Shown here: positions 5,325 to 6,408 of the stretch, in pieces
Layout: each line of letters begins with the position of its first letter
Numbering within the stretch: the stretch's first letter is position 1
Assembly: GCA_902764045.1 (NCBI GenBank)
Contig: CACWUI010000069.1
Span: forward strand, 1 to 6,408
Length of the DNA: 6,408 nucleotides
Origin: an uncultured Lachnospiraceae bacterium
GTDB lineage: Bacteria > Bacillota > Clostridia > Lachnospirales > Lachnospiraceae
Direction of reading: 5' to 3'
Notes under the pieces: generated by a model
The model's input: only the letters and a program-made list of their open reading frames with translations
Told to the model about the DNA's origin: nothing
The model's database searches: none
Position numbers and translations under genes: made by a program

Positions 5325-5765
5325 AATCCCAACCTCCTTTTTATATCCGCAAAACATCTTCTTGAAACATAATCTCTGTATCCGCATTTAAAAACCACAT
5401 CCACACCGCCGGCTATGGTGGTGATAAATTTAAAGATTGCCCTGCGATTTGCTATGGCTTGACTTGTTGATTTTTATAAACTCAGCCGGCAATCCGCTTT
5501 CTATCTCGTAAAGACGCTTACGTAGTAAATACCGTTTGCCGTTCCCCGTTACTGCATATGTTTTTCCATCAAGCACTGTAATACACTCTATTTCATCCAT
5601 ATTAAGCAGCCTGATCTCATCTTCCGAATAAGCCGCCAGGGAGTCTCTTTGTATATTCTCTCCTGTTACCAGCGCTTCTATCTCATCAATAACACCGGTC
5701 CGCTTATGTACTGTCGCCACAACCTCTTCCTCTTTTTCTTTATCTATTATCAGTCTGAAATTCAT
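5321..5765 (-). pseudogene. LytTR DNA-binding domain regulator, frameshifted near its C-terminus
   Basis: The intact form would be a 147-residue single-domain LytTR regulator. It begins MNFRLIIDKEKEEEVVATVH, with the LytTR fold from about residue 55: IRLLNMDEIECITVLDGKTY, then YLLRKRLYEIESGLPAEFIK, then INKS. As read, the frame ends early at 5430 with a meaningless tail. Deleting one A of the pair at 5459-5460 restores KSAIANRRAIFKF and a normal LytTR end, CGYRDYVSRRCFADIKRRL, stopping at 5321 in an ATGA overlap with DUF3021. The lost part holds the last strands of the DNA-binding domain, so the truncated protein should not bind DNA normally. The start at 5765 is preferred over 5795 and 5825 because those lie at or upstream of the predicted transcription start. 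AAAGGAGG (5778-5785) is 12 bases upstream of it, a slightly long spacing. LytTR-like boxes upstream suggest autoregulation. Confidence 0.85.
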
Positions 5766-5793
5766 CCCGTCCGGTATCCTCCTTTCGGATTCC

Positions 5794-5822
5794 ATTATAC
5801 TTATTTCTGACAAATGTTGGGG
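5794..5822 (-). promoter_or_regulatory. LytTR-DUF3021 operon promoter with perfect -10 and poor -35
   Basis: On the minus strand TATAAT is at plus 5794-5799. The hexamer 17 bases upstream (plus 5817-5822, CCCCAA when read) does not resemble TTGACA. This is typical of an activator-dependent promoter. Transcription would start near 5787, giving a 22-base leader before the ATG at 5765. Confidence 0.5.
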
Positions 5823-5831
5823 CATTTAACA

Positions 5832-5862
5832 GTAAACGGTAATAATTTTGCGGTAAACGGTA
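5832..5862 (-). promoter_or_regulatory. Two direct repeats resembling LytTR binding boxes
   Basis: TACCGTTTAC occurs twice when read on the minus strand, at plus 5853-5862 and 5832-5841, exactly 21 bases (two helical turns) apart. LytTR proteins bind pairs of roughly 9-bp direct repeats of the ACNGTTNAT kind with about 12 bases between them, and both copies fit well. They lie about 45-75 bases upstream of the predicted start, next to a weak -35 box. This is the expected position for self-activation by the LytTR protein. Confidence 0.65.
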
Positions 5863-5864
5863 TA

Positions 5865-5897
5865 AAAAACAAAAAAGCCGCAGGCTTTCCCTACGGC
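5865..5897 (-). terminator. Intrinsic terminator-like hairpin, minus strand
   Basis: Read on the minus strand, GCCGTAGGG, a short loop and CCTGCGGC (plus 5897 down to 5877) form a stem with one mismatch. TTTTTTGTTTTTT follows (plus 5876 to about 5864). It would stop minus-strand transcripts coming from the right before they reach the LytTR boxes. No intact minus-strand gene is visible upstream of it. The only candidate is the start-less frame at 5905-6036. Confidence 0.6.
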
Positions 5898-5907
5898 AGT
5901 ATCCTCA

Positions 5908-5941
5908 TTTAGGGAAGAACCGTCCCCGTGTCTTCCCTAAA
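5908..5941. repeat. Perfect inverted repeat, REP/MITE-like
   Basis: TTTAGGGAAGA (5908-5918) and TCTTCCCTAAA (5931-5941) form a perfect 11-bp stem around a 12-base loop ACCGTCCCCGTG. The GGGGACGGTTCTTCCC core seen on the minus strand resembles a widespread REP-type sequence in Bacillota, often linked to Y1 (IS200-like) transposases. No transposase is in the window. Assignment to that group is from memory of the motif and not tested. Confidence 0.5.
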
Positions 5942-6165
5942 CTATGATATGTATGAAACTCTTTGTATTTGAATTTCGGATCTTTTTTGTAATTATCCCA
6001 ATATATATTGTCAAAATAAATTTGAAAAATCCGGGTTCAAAGTCGGTAATATATTAGTAAAATGTATCAATAAAAGAACCTCATAATACCCTTTGGTCAT
6101 ATATTATCCGGGTAATTTGGACGGTCTAAGCACATAAAATGTCTCGTTCATTCTGAAATTCTCAG
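5942..6165. other. AT-rich intergenic spacer, no clear gene
   Basis: No frame with a start codon and ribosome binding site is seen on either strand. The minus strand holds a start-less 43-codon open frame (6036 to 5905) that may be a gene remnant. ATCCGGGT occurs twice (near 6028 and 6106). The second copy lies in a near-palindrome at 6103-6116. I assign no function to these. Confidence 0.4.
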
Positions 6166-6199
6166 TTGTTTTTACATATGAAAATATCTATTATATGAT
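6166..6199 (+). promoter_or_regulatory. Promoter of the DUF4298 gene, two overlapping possibilities
   Basis: TTTACA (6171-6176) and TATGAT (6194-6199) are 17 bases apart. An overlapping pair, TTGTTT (6166-6171) and TATTAT (6189-6194), also has a 17-base spacer. Transcription would start at about 6200-6206. The leader of roughly 80 bases begins with a small hairpin: GAGATGCC (6200-6207) pairs with GGCATaCTC (6217-6225), with one bulged A and a 9-base loop. It may protect the 5' end. It does not match any riboswitch I know. Confidence 0.45.
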
Positions 6200-6286
6200 G
6201 AGATGCCTGTGAGGATGGCATACTCTTTTATCCAAAAGGCGAAAAGGCTGATGACTTTTTTTGAGAGGAAAAATGGAGGAATGAAA

Positions 6287-6408
6287 ATGCGTGAAGAGCA
6301 GATCAAAAGGATAAAGGAAATGGAGCAGTGTCTTGATATTTCCAGGTCAGCGGTGGATAAGCTGTCCGAAGCATTGGCGGAGTACGTGGAGAAGCATGAT
6401 GCAATTAA
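6287..6408 (+). CDS. DUF4298 family protein, 5' part only (cut by window edge)
   Basis: Forty complete codons are present. They begin MREEQIKRIKEMEQCLDISR and continue with a helical, charged sequence SAVDKLSEALAEYVEKHDAI. This coiled-coil-like start matches DUF4298, a family of small cytoplasmic proteins of about 80-95 residues in Bacillota with no known function. The start at 6287 is preferred over the in-frame ATG at 6281, because GGAGG (6275-6279) is 7 bases from 6287 but only 1 base from 6281. The rest of the gene, including the stop, lies beyond the window. It is transcribed away from the LytTR operon. Confidence 0.75.
   Translation, partial: MREEQIKRIKEMEQCLDISRSAVDKLSEALAEYVEKHDAI

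Noticed and set aside
6024..6050. GGTTCAAAGTC, resembling a tRNA T-loop
   Set aside because: The flanking bases (CCGGG and TCGGT) do not form a T-stem, and no acceptor or anticodon arm can be built around it.

Overview
The window looks like chromosomal DNA of an anaerobic, low-to-mid-GC member of the Bacillota, most likely a Lachnospiraceae-type clostridium. This is an inference. It rests on strong AGGAGG-type ribosome binding sites, sigma-A promoters of the TTGACA/TATAAT kind, and the gene families present: PadR with a permease-prefix protein and a DUF4097 protein, PadR-DUF2812, LytTR-DUF3021, DUF4298, and a CrtO-like acyltransferase. No phage, plasmid, CRISPR, rRNA or tRNA gene was found.

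Left part (1-1218): a plus-strand flavin reductase family gene (229-795) is followed by about 420 bases without a credible protein gene. Inside that gap a good sigma-A promoter (855-883) sits directly before two tandem hairpins (900-921 and 924-958). This arrangement suggests a small structured RNA.

Central part (1219-5865): eight minus-strand genes form three consecutive small operons. In transcription order these are (1) LytTR regulator and DUF3021 membrane protein, (2) PadR regulator and DUF2812 membrane protein, and (3) a second PadR regulator, a permease-prefix membrane protein, a DUF4097 LiaG-like envelope protein and a CrtO-family acyltransferase. Each operon begins with a one-component regulator. 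Each regulator has a recognisable binding-site candidate at its own promoter: two direct LytTR-like boxes, two 19-bp palindromes, and one 18-bp dyad with a different sequence. Operons 1 and 2 each end at a copy of the same terminator-like repeat, with 42 identical bases. I infer an envelope- or membrane-stress response cluster, with each regulator controlling a membrane partner.

Two of the central genes carry single-base frameshifts. The LytTR gene has one extra A near 5459-5460. Removing it restores a complete LytTR C-terminus that ends in an ATGA overlap with the DUF3021 start. The acyltransferase gene has one extra base in a run of six G (1530-1535). The rest of both genes looks intact, so these may be recent mutations, phase-variable sites or sequencing errors.

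Right part (5866-6408): a minus-strand terminator-like hairpin, a perfect inverted repeat resembling REP/MITE-type sequences and a start-less open frame are followed by a mostly empty spacer. A plus-strand promoter then leads to the first 40 codons of a DUF4298 family gene, which is cut by the window edge.
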